The notes beneath the pieces were generated by a model. It worked only from the letters and a program-made list of their open reading frames with translations. It was not told where the DNA came from and made no database searches. Below, in pieces: positions 1 through 8,100 of a stretch of 13,996 nt of DNA. Numbering within the stretch: the stretch's first letter is position 1; every line of letters starts with the position of its first letter. A program made the position numbers and the translations under genes. This DNA comes from a bacterium. Its GTDB lineage: Bacteria > UBP15 > UBA6099. The stretch is from positions 1 to 13,996 of the forward strand of contig JAKQBV010000096.1 in the NCBI GenBank assembly GCA_029573925.1, in the 5' to 3' direction.

Positions 1-2
1 AT

Positions 3-503
3 TTCGAATACAAGATGCTCGTCGGAAGCATGGAGGGCGGAAGAGCGCACGATGTGACGATGTTTATCGCGCGGGACGGCGGTTACATCGGCATACAAAA
101 ACCTATGTACAAGGACTCAGGAATCTTTCGCGCGCCCAGCGGCGGGCTTAACCCCGGCGAGACGATTGAACAGGGAGTAAAGCGGGAAATGCTCGAAGAA
201 ACCGGGCTTGAAGTTTCAATAGACTTTTTTCCTCTCATTGTGAATGTTGTGTTTACAGGGCCTGAAGGAGACGAGCGCGGCTGGACATCTTACGTCATGT
301 TCGGACACGACCATGGGGGCGAACCGGCTCCGAGAGACACAAAGGAAATCTGCTGCGTGAAACTGATAACGAGGGATGAAATGATGGGAGAGTTATGCCA
401 CAAGATGATGATGACAAGATGGGGTGGATTCATCTACAGGGCGATGCTTACCCGCGCCGCGTTCGACGCGCTGGACAATTACAAAGCGATTAAAGGCAAA
501 TAA
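3..503 (+). CDS. Nudix hydrolase (5' end outside window)
   Basis: This is a Nudix-family hydrolase, a family that cleaves nucleoside diphosphates linked to another moiety and uses Mg2+ bound by the Nudix box. Counting from the ATG at 15, the box GX5EX7REUXEEXGU is perfect: G43, E49, R57, E58, E61, E62, G64 and L65. The preceding strand GYIGIQKP and the PSGG turn are also typical of the fold. The frame stays open from the ATG to the left edge (codons for F-E-Y-K precede it), and the 14 bases ahead of the ATG hold no Shine-Dalgarno site. The true start is therefore probably upstream and the gene is cut. The visible 162 residues cover the catalytic domain and a short C-terminal helical tail. The substrate cannot be told from sequence. 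The stop codon lies 2 nt before the rhomboid start, so the two genes are probably co-transcribed. Confidence 0.9.
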   Translation, partial: FEYKMLVGSMEGGRAHDVTMFIARDGGYIGIQKPMYKDSGIFRAPSGGLNPGETIEQGVKREMLEETGLEVSIDFFPLIVNVVFTGPEGDERGWTSYVMFGHDHGGEPAPRDTKEICCVKLITRDEMMGELCHKMMMTRWGGFIYRAMLTRAAFDALDNYKAIKGK

Positions 504-505
504 AA

Positions 506-1378
506 ATGCAGAATTATTATTATAAGCAGGTGCAATTCGGCCCCGGCGGCATAACTCCGGCTGTTCGAACGATTCTGGCGGCTAATATCGCTGTTTTTAT
601 TTTGACAAGCATCGCGGGACTCGTTGACAGGTTTTCCGGTTCAGATATCCTAAGCTTCATAATCCTTCGGCTAGGAATCTCCCCCAAGTTATGCCTTGGC
701 GGATTGCATATATGGCAGCCGTTGACTTACATGTTCCTTCATTCTGGATTGTTCCACATATTCTTCAACATGCTGATGCTATGGATGTTCGGGGTAGAAG
801 TTGAGAGAAGGATGGGGACTCGCGTTTTCGTCATATTTTATTTCTTCTGCGGGTTGGGAGCCGGACTATTTTCGCTGGCGTTCAATTCAGGAATGTTTGC
901 TATCGGACAATCGCTTTCCATGACGGTTCCAGCGTCGCTTTGGAGCGCGCCGACTATAGGCGCTTCTGGCGCGATTTTCGGCGTTATGTTAGCTTTCGGT
1001 CTTCTTTTTCCGGACAGGATGATTCTTCTGTTTTTTGTGTTCCCCGTTCCGGCGCTCTACTTTGTAATAGGATTGTGTTTCTTTGAGCTGTATTATCTGA
1101 TATTCATGCATGGAGGCGGAATATCATACGCCGCGCACGTGGGAGGCATGTTGTTCGGATTTCTATTTCTCAGGAATCCGGCTGGGATAACAAGAGCGGT
1201 CGGAGGAGCCGCAGGGAAACTGGTCAAACCGGCCGAGCGAGACGACTATTATGACGCGGCATCGGCGCAGAAAAAAGTTGACGCGATCTTGGATAAGATT
1301 AACAGGGAAGGAATTCACCGGCTGACACGCGCCGAGCGCGCTTTTTTACGAGAGCACATCAGAAGACAGAAACACTAA
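506..1378 (+). CDS. Rhomboid-family intramembrane serine protease
   Basis: This is a polytopic inner-membrane protein of 290 residues that should cleave transmembrane substrates within the bilayer. The rhomboid signature is complete: the first long loop WQPLTYMFLHSGLFHIFFN (residues 70-88, with H79, H84 and N88), the GASG motif with nucleophile Ser154, and the partner His211 in AAHVGG. Hydrophobic segments lie at about 24-40, 83-95, 106-126, 152-167, 172-200 and 207-222, which fits a six-helix rhomboid core. The C-terminal cytosolic tail carries an ILDKINREGIHRLTRAERAFL segment (about 261-281). It resembles the short DUF6576-type helix appended to many bacterial rhomboids. The start follows an AAAGG site at 492-496 with a 9 nt spacer, and only 2 nt separate it from the upstream Nudix stop. 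The natural substrate is unknown. Confidence 0.95.
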   Translation: MQNYYYKQVQFGPGGITPAVRTILAANIAVFILTSIAGLVDRFSGSDILSFIILRLGISPKLCLGGLHIWQPLTYMFLHSGLFHIFFNMLMLWMFGVEVERRMGTRVFVIFYFFCGLGAGLFSLAFNSGMFAIGQSLSMTVPASLWSAPTIGASGAIFGVMLAFGLLFPDRMILLFFVFPVPALYFVIGLCFFELYYLIFMHGGGISYAAHVGGMLFGFLFLRNPAGITRAVGGAAGKLVKPAERDDYYDAASAQKKVDAILDKINREGIHRLTRAERAFLREHIRRQKH

Positions 1379-1384
1379 TTGCTC

Positions 1385-1410
1385 CCGAATCCTAATATCT
1401 GATTCGGTTT
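1385..1410. terminator. Hairpin between convergent genes
   Basis: A 7-bp perfect inverted repeat (CCGAATC at 1385-1391 and GATTCGG at 1401-1407) encloses a 9-nt loop and is followed by TTTAAT on the plus strand. It lies exactly in the 38-bp gap between the stops of two convergent genes, so a shared terminator is plausible. The T tract is short and there is none on the minus side, so confidence is moderate. Confidence 0.45.
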
Positions 1411-1416
1411 AATAGA

Positions 1417-2049
1417 TTATTTCTTCTCATCGATTATTTTTATGCGCGATGAAGGCGCTCCAGCCTTTTTTCCGTCGTAATTCGCATTCTTAAGGACTAT
1501 GTCGCCTATGGTCATCGTCTTGTCACCTGCAGGCTTGGAATCCTTGAAAGATTTCAATCCGCCGCCGCCGCTGCTTATGAATTCAGTCGTGGCGACCGTG
1601 TATTCTTTGTTCGGTTCGAGAGCGGACGAGCCGATTTTTGCCGCTGACACTCGTTTGCCCGGTTCTTTGTTAATATCGCATGTGAAAGCAAGGCCGGAAA
1701 CCTGAAGGAATGTGGAAGACCTGCGTGGAAGTCTGGAGCAGCTTTGTTCCAGCGCGCTCAATATGGCATCGCCTTTCATTTTCACTATCACAACCGCGTC
1801 TGAAGTGAATGGAACTACTTTGCTGAGATTTTCCTTGCCGAGTTTCTCCGGGAGAGCTTCATATCCGAGAGAAGCTCCGTTGATAAAAGCAATGTCGGCC
1901 CCAAGCGCGGAGCGCATGGCGTCCGCAACGACATCGCCTATATAGGTCGCGCCTGTTTCAGACGGATTTATTCTTTTATCGGCTTCATCAGAGGCAAACG
2001 CGACCGCCATCGTTAATGTCAGGATTGCCGCTACGGCTAATCTTTTCAT
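1417..2049 (-). CDS. Secreted stand-alone 5'-nucleotidase C-terminal-domain protein
   Basis: The product is a 210-residue exported protein made only of the C-terminal (substrate-binding) domain of UshA/5'-nucleotidase-type enzymes. Residues 1-19 are a clear signal peptide (MKR, hydrophobic core, AFA before the cut). Family landmarks follow in order: DVVADAMR near 39-46, GADIAFINGAS at 50-60, PFTSDAVVIVKMKGDAIL at 80-97, FLQVSGLAF at 114-122 and EFISSGGGGLKSF at 156-168. The N-terminal metallophosphoesterase domain with its metal ligands is absent, so hydrolysis is not expected. The NGGxxR arginine and the GGDGY aspartate of the family are replaced (NGASLG and GGGGL). Two cysteines (104 and 124) could form a disulfide. 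I chose the ATG at 2049 over an in-frame GTG at 2058 because GAGGGAG (2060-2066) sits 10 nt before the ATG but directly against the GTG. The function is probably ligand binding in the periplasm. Confidence 0.82.
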   Translation of the reverse strand: MKRLAVAAILTLTMAVAFASDEADKRINPSETGATYIGDVVADAMRSALGADIAFINGASLGYEALPEKLGKENLSKVVPFTSDAVVIVKMKGDAILSALEQSCSRLPRRSSTFLQVSGLAFTCDINKEPGKRVSAAKIGSSALEPNKEYTVATTEFISSGGGGLKSFKDSKPAGDKTMTIGDIVLKNANYDGKKAGAPSSRIKIIDEKK

Positions 2050-2083
2050 TATTCTCACACTCCCTCGTTACTGCCTTTCTTAT

Positions 2084-2110
2084 ATTATATTCCAACTTTT
2101 CAATAGTAAA
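2084..2110 (-). promoter_or_regulatory. Putative promoter of the 5'-nucleotidase-like gene
   Basis: On the minus strand a perfect TATAAT (plus-strand 2084-2089) lies about 35 bp before the ATG, with TTTACT (2105-2110) as a weak -35 box and a short 15-bp spacer. The -10 is convincing; the -35 is not. Confidence 0.4.
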
Positions 2111-2199
2111 TGAACACGGAGCTTGAAAACTTACACACAAAAAGCCGGGTGAGCGTTCAGCGACCGGTTATGACGTTCGATTGTGAATAAAATCACGCA

Positions 2200-2229
2200 T
2201 TGACTGTCCGCGCCGGAGCGTTATACAAT
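2200..2229 (+). promoter_or_regulatory. Putative sigma70-type promoter of the synthase-like/thiolase operon
   Basis: TTGACT at 2200-2205 is followed after 18 bp by TACAAT (2224-2229); TATACA at 2222 with a 16-bp spacer is an alternative reading of the same box. This predicts a leader of roughly 80 nt ahead of the ATG at 2319. I saw no riboswitch-like structure or clear operator in the rest of the 2111-2318 gap. Confidence 0.55.
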
Positions 2230-2318
2230 GCGTTGTCGAATACGCATAAGGATTTCATCAGGTTTAGCAGCGCGTAACGGCATATATTGAAAATACACCC
2301 TGAAAGGAGTGTTACTGT

Positions 2319-3773
2319 ATGATTGGCATCACATCATACGGGGCGTACATACCGTGGAACAGACTGCAACGCCAGTCTATTTTCCAAGCCATGGGATGGT
2401 ATTCGCCCTTCACGTACGGCATCGCCAAGGGCGAAAAAGCCGTAAGCAACCACGACGAAGACAGTTTGTCGATGGCGGTGAACGCGGGAGCGAACTGCGT
2501 TTCGGGACTTGACCGTGGAAAGATAGGAGGGCTCTTCCTTGCGTCGACAACGCTGCCTTACGACGAAAGGATGAACGCGTCGATAGCTGCCACCGCCCTC
2601 GATCTAAAGTCGCAAGTGAGCGCCGCGGACATCACGGGCGGACTGAAAGCCGGAACCACCGCAATGATTTCAGCGTTGGACGCGCTTCAGGCCGGAAGAA
2701 TGAACCAAGCGCTTGTGCTTGCGGCAGACAGCAGGCTGGGCAAACCCGGCGGAGCATACGAGCACATGTTCGGAGACGCCGCCGCCGCCGTGCTGTTCGG
2801 GACGGAAAACGTCATCGCCGAGTTCAAAGGCTCTTTTTCTCTCTCTTATGATTTTGCGGACCAGCGCAGAGCGTCCGGAGAGAAGTTCAACCGCAACTGG
2901 GAGGAGAGATGGATACGCGACGCCGGCATATCTAAGATTCTTCCGGAAGCCATAATGGGAGCAGCGACGAAGCACGGGGTAAACCCGGCGAACATCTCGA
3001 AAATCTGCATCGCCCTGCCCGCCGACATGAGCGGAATGGGCAAGAAGATGATGCTCACACCTGAGAAATTCCAAGAATCAATGGTGAACACGGTCGGCGA
3101 CTGTGGAGCGGCTTTGTCCGTTCTTATGCTAGCCGCCGCTCTGGAAAACGCCAAACCGGGCGATCAGATAGTGGTTGTCGGATTCGGAAGCGGCGCGGAC
3201 GTGCTTCTTTTCCAAGCTACGGAAGAGATAACGAAACTTCCCACGCGCCGAGCAGTCAAGGCATGTCTGGCAAACCGGAAAGAGCTTACGAGTTATGAGA
3301 AATACAAGGTTTTCAGCGGAATAGAAGATATCGAGACAGGGATACGGGGCGAAGCGCCCGCAGCTTCCGCGCTGAGCGTTCTGTGGAAAGACCGCCGAGC
3401 GATTATGGCGTATGTCGGAACGCGCTGCAAGGAATGCAAGACTCCGCAGTTTCCGCCACAGAGAATTTGCGCCAATCCTGCCTGCAACGCCAAGGACAAA
3501 ATGGAGCCTTATTCTTTCGCGGATAAAAAAGGCAAGCTTTTCACATTTACCGCGGACATGCTGGCGTTCACGTTCGACCCTCCGGCCATATACGGGCTGG
3601 TTGACATGGATGGCGGAGGCAGGTTGTGGATGGATTTCACGGACGTCGAAGTTAAAGACATGAAAGTCAACATGCCTGTCGAGCTTAGCTTCCGGCGCAA
3701 ATATGTGGACAAAGGACGCGGCATTTCAGGCTACTCATGGAAAGCCGTGCCCGCTGGAAAGGAGGCGAACTGA
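2319..3773 (+). CDS. HMG-CoA-synthase-fold protein fused to a Zn-ribbon/OB (DUF35) domain
   Basis: This 484-residue protein has two parts. Residues 1 to about 300 follow archaeal/bacterial HMG-CoA synthase and KAS III along their length: ITSYGAYIPWNRL at the start, AVSNHDEDSLSMAV at 41-54, SAADI...KAGT at 101-113, and VVVGFGSGADVLLF at 285-298. Residues about 355-478 form a DUF35 domain with a zinc ribbon (C370, C373, C384, C389) and an OB fold (about 395-475). By eye alignment the three catalytic positions of HMG-CoA synthase are changed: Glu in ESHPY is T77 (STTLPY), the nucleophile Cys in ACKAGT is L109 (GLKAGT), and His in HQP is A232 (ALP). It is therefore unlikely to condense acyl-CoAs by the known mechanism. 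AAAGGAG (2303-2309) sits 9 nt before the ATG. The thiolase gene follows after 1 nt, which points to a joint complex. Automated naming as HMG-CoA synthase would probably mislead. Confidence 0.88.
   Translation: MIGITSYGAYIPWNRLQRQSIFQAMGWYSPFTYGIAKGEKAVSNHDEDSLSMAVNAGANCVSGLDRGKIGGLFLASTTLPYDERMNASIAATALDLKSQVSAADITGGLKAGTTAMISALDALQAGRMNQALVLAADSRLGKPGGAYEHMFGDAAAAVLFGTENVIAEFKGSFSLSYDFADQRRASGEKFNRNWEERWIRDAGISKILPEAIMGAATKHGVNPANISKICIALPADMSGMGKKMMLTPEKFQESMVNTVGDCGAALSVLMLAAALENAKPGDQIVVVGFGSGADVLLFQATEEITKLPTRRAVKACLANRKELTSYEKYKVFSGIEDIETGIRGEAPAASALSVLWKDRRAIMAYVGTRCKECKTPQFPPQRICANPACNAKDKMEPYSFADKKGKLFTFTADMLAFTFDPPAIYGLVDMDGGGRLWMDFTDVEVKDMKVNMPVELSFRRKYVDKGRGISGYSWKAVPAGKEAN
3758..3765 (+). 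promoter_or_regulatory. Ribosome binding site deciding the thiolase start
   Basis: AAAGGAGG lies inside the last codons of the upstream gene, 9 nt before the ATG at 3775. It favours that start over an upstream in-frame ATG at 3703, which would overlap the previous gene by 71 nt and add 24 residues unlike any thiolase N-terminus. The upstream stop (3771-3773) and this ATG are 1 nt apart, so translational coupling is likely. Confidence 0.85.
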
Positions 3774-3774
3774 G

Positions 3775-4977
3775 ATGGCTGAAGGAATACGAGACAAAGT
3801 CGCAATCATAGGCATGGGTTGCACCAAGTTCGGCGAACAGTGGGACAAAAGCGCTGAAGACCTGATGGTGGACTCTTTTAGCGAAGCGACGAAAGACGCG
3901 GGAATATCGACGAAAGACATTGAAATGGCATGGATGGGCGTGTGTTTCGACGAAGTAAACGTCGGAAAGTCCGCCATACCTTGTTCGCTCGCGCTTAAAC
4001 TCCCGTTCATTCCCTGCACTCGCGTGGAGAACTTCTGCGCCAGCGGAACAGAATCATTCAGGGGCGCGGCTTACGCTGTGGCGTCGGGGGCTTGCGACAT
4101 CGCGCTGGCGATGGGCGTGGAAAAGCTTAAAGACACCGGATACGGCGGCCTGCCGGATTTCGGCCAAGCGATGGGAACTAGAAACAGAATGCTTCTGCCG
4201 AACATCACGGCTCCCGGAGCTTTCGCAATGATGGCCACCCGCTACTTTGAGAAATACGGCCTGACGCGCGACGAAGGAAAAGAAGCTCTCGCAAAAATCT
4301 CCGTCAAAAGCCATGCCAACGGAGCGAAGAACCCCAAAGCGCACCTTCGCCGGGAAGTCACTGTCGAACAAGTCATGCGCTCGCCGATAATCGCCGAGCC
4401 GCTCGGACTTTTCGACTGTTGCGGAGTCTCCGACGGATCTGCATGCGCTATAGTCGCCACTCCTGAAATCGCGAAGAAGCTTAAAGGCGACGACTTCATA
4501 ACGGTGAAAGCGCTTCAGATCGCCGCCACATCCGGAGAAGAGCTTCTGTACACGGACTGGGACGGCACTTATGTAAAAACCACCAGAGAAGCTTCAAGAA
4601 GAGCTTACGCTGAAGCGGGAATCAAGAATCCTCGCGAGGAAATCTCGATGCTTGAGCTTCACGACTGCTTCTCGATAACGGAAATGGTGACTTTCGAAGA
4701 CCTTCAAATATCGCCAATCGGCAAAGCTAAAGAAGATATCGACGCGGGTTTTTTCAATCTGGACGGAAAAATTCCCAGTCAGCCTGACGGTGGGCTTAAG
4801 TGTTTCGGACATCCCATCGGAGCGTCAGGACTGCGCATGATTTATGAATGCTATCTCCAGTTGCTTAGCCGCGCGGGAGACAGGCAGATCAAGGATCCGA
4901 AATTCGCTCTCACTCACAACCTCGGCGGGTTCCCAGCCATGAGCGTTTGCAGCGTCGGCATTTTCGGAAGAAAATAA
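3775..4977 (+). CDS. SCP2-type thiolase (acetyl-CoA acyltransferase family)
   Basis: This is a 400-residue thiolase of the SCP2-like/archaeal type, which forms or cleaves a 3-oxoacyl-CoA using CoA or acetyl-CoA. It opens with DKVAIIGMGCTKFGE. The nucleophile is Cys88 in VENFCASG. The conserved ELHDCF motif gives His296, GHPIGASG gives His346, and the C-terminal HNLGG...SVCSVGIFG gives a candidate second active cysteine, Cys392. All catalytic motifs look intact, in contrast to the preceding gene. Length is normal for the subfamily. In archaea such thiolases bind HMG-CoA synthase through a DUF35 protein, and in anaerobic toluene degradation the thiolase BbsB needs the DUF35 partner BbsA. The fused DUF35 domain upstream is therefore the likely partner. 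The substrate is unknown. A strong terminator follows 27 nt after the stop. Confidence 0.93.
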   Translation: MAEGIRDKVAIIGMGCTKFGEQWDKSAEDLMVDSFSEATKDAGISTKDIEMAWMGVCFDEVNVGKSAIPCSLALKLPFIPCTRVENFCASGTESFRGAAYAVASGACDIALAMGVEKLKDTGYGGLPDFGQAMGTRNRMLLPNITAPGAFAMMATRYFEKYGLTRDEGKEALAKISVKSHANGAKNPKAHLRREVTVEQVMRSPIIAEPLGLFDCCGVSDGSACAIVATPEIAKKLKGDDFITVKALQIAATSGEELLYTDWDGTYVKTTREASRRAYAEAGIKNPREEISMLELHDCFSITEMVTFEDLQISPIGKAKEDIDAGFFNLDGKIPSQPDGGLKCFGHPIGASGLRMIYECYLQLLSRAGDRQIKDPKFALTHNLGGFPAMSVCSVGIFGRK

Positions 4978-5004
4978 ACTCGCTCAATTAGTAAATGCTA
5001 AATC

Positions 5005-5037
5005 AAAGCTCCGGATAAACCATCCGGAGCTTTTTTT
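5005..5037 (+). terminator. Rho-independent terminator after the thiolase
   Basis: A perfect 12-bp inverted repeat (5005-5016 and 5022-5033, core GCTCCGG/CCGGAGC) with a 5-nt loop runs straight into seven Ts (5031-5037). It closes the two-gene operon. Confidence 0.93.
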
Positions 5038-5085
5038 GCTCTTTCGGCGGTTCGTTTTTTTTAGAGCCATCATTTTGCCTCTTCT

Positions 5086-5114
5086 TTGACATTTTTAAGC
5101 AATTTTGAGACAAT
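5086..5114 (+). promoter_or_regulatory. Putative promoter of the giant M6 protein gene
   Basis: A consensus TTGACA (5086-5091), a 17-bp spacer and GACAAT (5109-5114, 4 of 6) lie directly ahead of the gene. Transcription would start near 5121, only a few bases before the ATG at 5124. The message would be almost leaderless from that codon, or else a downstream start is used. Confidence 0.5.
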
Positions 5115-5123
5115 GGATATGTA

Positions 5124-8100
5124 ATGATTTTTACTTTATCATTAATTGGATTGATTAATATTAGAACAAGAACAAGACTGATTTTCATTCATGCAGCTCT
5201 CGTCGCGATTTTATTAGTGTTTTCCGAATCCGCTTTTTGCTCTGCTCCCCCTGCTCCCGGCGAACTCGCCGATTACAAGAATGACGGCTCTCTTTCAACG
5301 CGCCTCGAATTCATGAAAGAAATCTCAAACCATAAGATATCCCCCGAGCTTTTGAAGCGCGCTATGCACAAAATGGATCAACTGATGGCTGCCGAGGGGA
5401 TTGTTGAGAAATCAGCGATGGCTCCGCCTCCTGCTTGGAAAGGATTGCCTACGACAGGAGTCGTTAAGATTCCCGTCATAGGATTGGAATTCAGCGACTA
5501 TCCGGCGACATACACGCCTTCAGAAATCGAAGATGTGGTTTTCGGCGACGGCGACGTTCTCATAGGCGATCCTTTTCCTTACGAGAGCCTCGCGAACTAT
5601 TATGACCGTTCTTCATACGGACAATTAACCATAACCGGCAACGTTCTCGGCTGGTACGACGCCGGAGTTCCCCGCGCATCCATCCCGGAGACAAACGCTG
5701 ACCGCAGAGAACTCATTAAAGACGCATTGGACTATTTCGACTCGCTCGGCCATGACTTTTCTCAATACGACAACGATGGAGACGGAAAGATTGATTATAT
5801 TATTTTTCTCTGGGCCGGGCCGAATAGCGGCTGGGGCGGATTCTGGTGGTCTTATAAATCGACCTTTACCGACTATGCTTATACGATTGACGGAAAAATG
5901 CTGGACGTTTTTTCGTGGAACTGGGAATCTAATTATGAGCTTCCAGATCCGCCGGCAAAACTGAACCCAAAAACCTTGATTCACGAAACCGGACACGCGC
6001 TCGGCTTGCCTGATTATTACGACTATGACGACAGCGTAGGCCCAGACGGCGGAGTCGGCGGCCTCGACATGATGGACTCAAGCCAAGGCGACCATAACGC
6101 CTTCAGCAAGTTCCTGCTCGGCTGGATTACTCCCGACGTTTATTTTTCTGGAACTAACAGCATCTCGCTTGCTACCTCGCACGATTCATCAGACGCGGCT
6201 ATCATCATGCCTGAAGCGTCGTTAGAGAAGGATTATTATGAATATTTTATCGTCCAAAACCGCGCTCAGGACGGAAATGATTCGAATTTTCCCGGAGAAG
6301 GCCTGACAATCTGGCATGTGGATTCGACATTAAACGAACAAGGCTCGAATTTTCTTTATGACAACTCATACACGGATAGAAAACTTCTAAGACTAATGGA
6401 AGCCGACGGGTTGGAAGAGATTGAAACCGGAGGCACAGCTGACGCCGGCGATTACTACGCCAACGGAGACGCGTTGTCGCCCGCCTCAACTCCGAATTCC
6501 GACAGACACAACGGCATTGCTACAGGAATAACTATCGACAACATTTCCGTTCCCGGAGCTTCGATGACTCTTGACGTCTCTTTTTCGGACGCGTTTTTCA
6601 CTGTCGTTTCAGCCACTGTGTCCGGGCCGACTTCAATTGATATCTTGTACAACCTAGACATAAGCGGAAGCCTCACTGCCGCCGACCCCGCAAATTACAG
6701 CGTTAACAACGGAATCGGGGTGCCTTCGGCGGCGACTGCCATGCCGGACGGAATGACGATAAGACTAACAACTTCCGCGCTGAGCGAATGTGTGACTTAT
6801 GAGGTTTCAATCACAGGAGTGTTAAGCGGAGCAGGAGACCCGCTGTACCCCGAAGCGACTCCGGCGGAAGTGTCTGGCAATGGAATTATTCTTGTTGACG
6901 ACATTGAATACGACACCGTCTGGTCGCCCGCCAACAACCCGTATTGTCCATCGACAGATATTTTCGTAACCGACGGAGCCACTCTCACAATCGAGCCCGG
7001 AGTCATCGTCAAATTCTTTCCTCATGTCGCCGATGCTGATTACGGGTGGTCGGATTTGGCCGACATCATCGTCTCTAACGGAGGCGGAATAATCGCCAGC
7101 GGAACCGAAGCCGATCCTATTGTTTTCACATCTCTTGCCGAATCGCCTGCGAAGGGAGATTGGGGCGCTCTCCTTATATTCGGCACGGCTCTTGATGTCC
7201 TCGAAATCGCCCACATTAATTTTTCATACGCGAAATACGGGCTGATGATAACCGGAAAAAGCCCCGTTGTTGAATTCTGCGAGTTCAGAGAAACCAGTTC
7301 TTTCGGGATATTCACTGATTCTTACAGCGAAGCTTTTATCCGCAACAATCTTTTTGCCGATTCTTACGGCGGCATTTACACGAAATCCAATATCACCGCT
7401 GTCGCCAACAGTTTCGAAGACATTGAGATTGTCGGATTCTTCTTCGAGCCTACCGGAAAAAACGCCACGCTCAAGGAGAACAACTTCATCGACAGCGACG
7501 CTTACGCCCTCTATTCGCAAACGGCGGGAGATATCACAAACGCGACACACAACTATTTTTCCGGCAACACATACGATGAAGGAACCAACTGCGATCCCGC
7601 ATGCCCGATAAACACTCAACACAGGTTGACTGCGGGAGTTGACAGGTTGATGTCGCCTTCTTCTCTGAAGCTGAAGTCGGACTCGTCGTATTCGACCGAC
7701 CTCGGCGGCGCGACCGGGCCGGGCGCGACATTGTTCATACAACTCGTCGGGAACAACGGAGACCCGGCGATTATCAACCAGACCGTCATACACGCGCGCA
7801 GCAGTTCCACTTCTCCATCAGGGATATACGTAACGCTGACCGAAACCGCTGCCGGATCGGGAATTTACAGAGGGACAGCCACGCTGCACGACACTACATC
7901 GGATCAGTCCCTCAATCAACTCGGAGCCGCGATAGGAGAAACTATTTATATCGCTTCAGTCAGGACGCCTGAAATCGGCGACTCCGCGGTAATTCAGCCC
8001 GATTTGTCTCCCCCGGACGACATCGCTGATGTTTACGACGGAGAAGGCGCTGACATCGACTGGACAACTTCCGCCTCGTCGCTCAAAGCAAACTGGACGG

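Noticed and set aside
2050..2058. GTG at 2058 as start of the 5'-nucleotidase-like gene
   Set aside because: The only ribosome site (2060-2066) directly abuts this codon, while the ATG at 2049 is correctly spaced and gives a normal signal peptide.
2111..2199. GC-rich stretch with CCGG repeats before the operon promoter, considered as a regulator site or small RNA
   Set aside because: No extended inverted repeat or conserved RNA motif could be recognised; the short CCGG copies are within chance expectation.
2670..3154. Overlapping minus-strand open frames of 134 and 102 codons
   Set aside because: They are antisense to the synthase-like domain, whose conserved motifs occupy the plus frame; the products resemble no family.
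3703..3774. Upstream in-frame ATG for the thiolase
   Set aside because: It would overlap the previous gene and skip the strong ribosome site at 3758-3765; the added residues are not thiolase-like.
5003..5188. A 61-codon minus-strand open frame between the thiolase and the giant gene
   Set aside because: It runs through the terminator hairpin and the promoter, has no ribosome site, and its product is lysine-rich low complexity.
7224..7793. A 189-codon open frame on the minus strand
   Set aside because: It lies wholly inside the giant protein gene in a region with clear domain structure, its translation looks low-complexity and Arg/Val-rich without motifs, and it has no ribosome site. It is a shadow frame.
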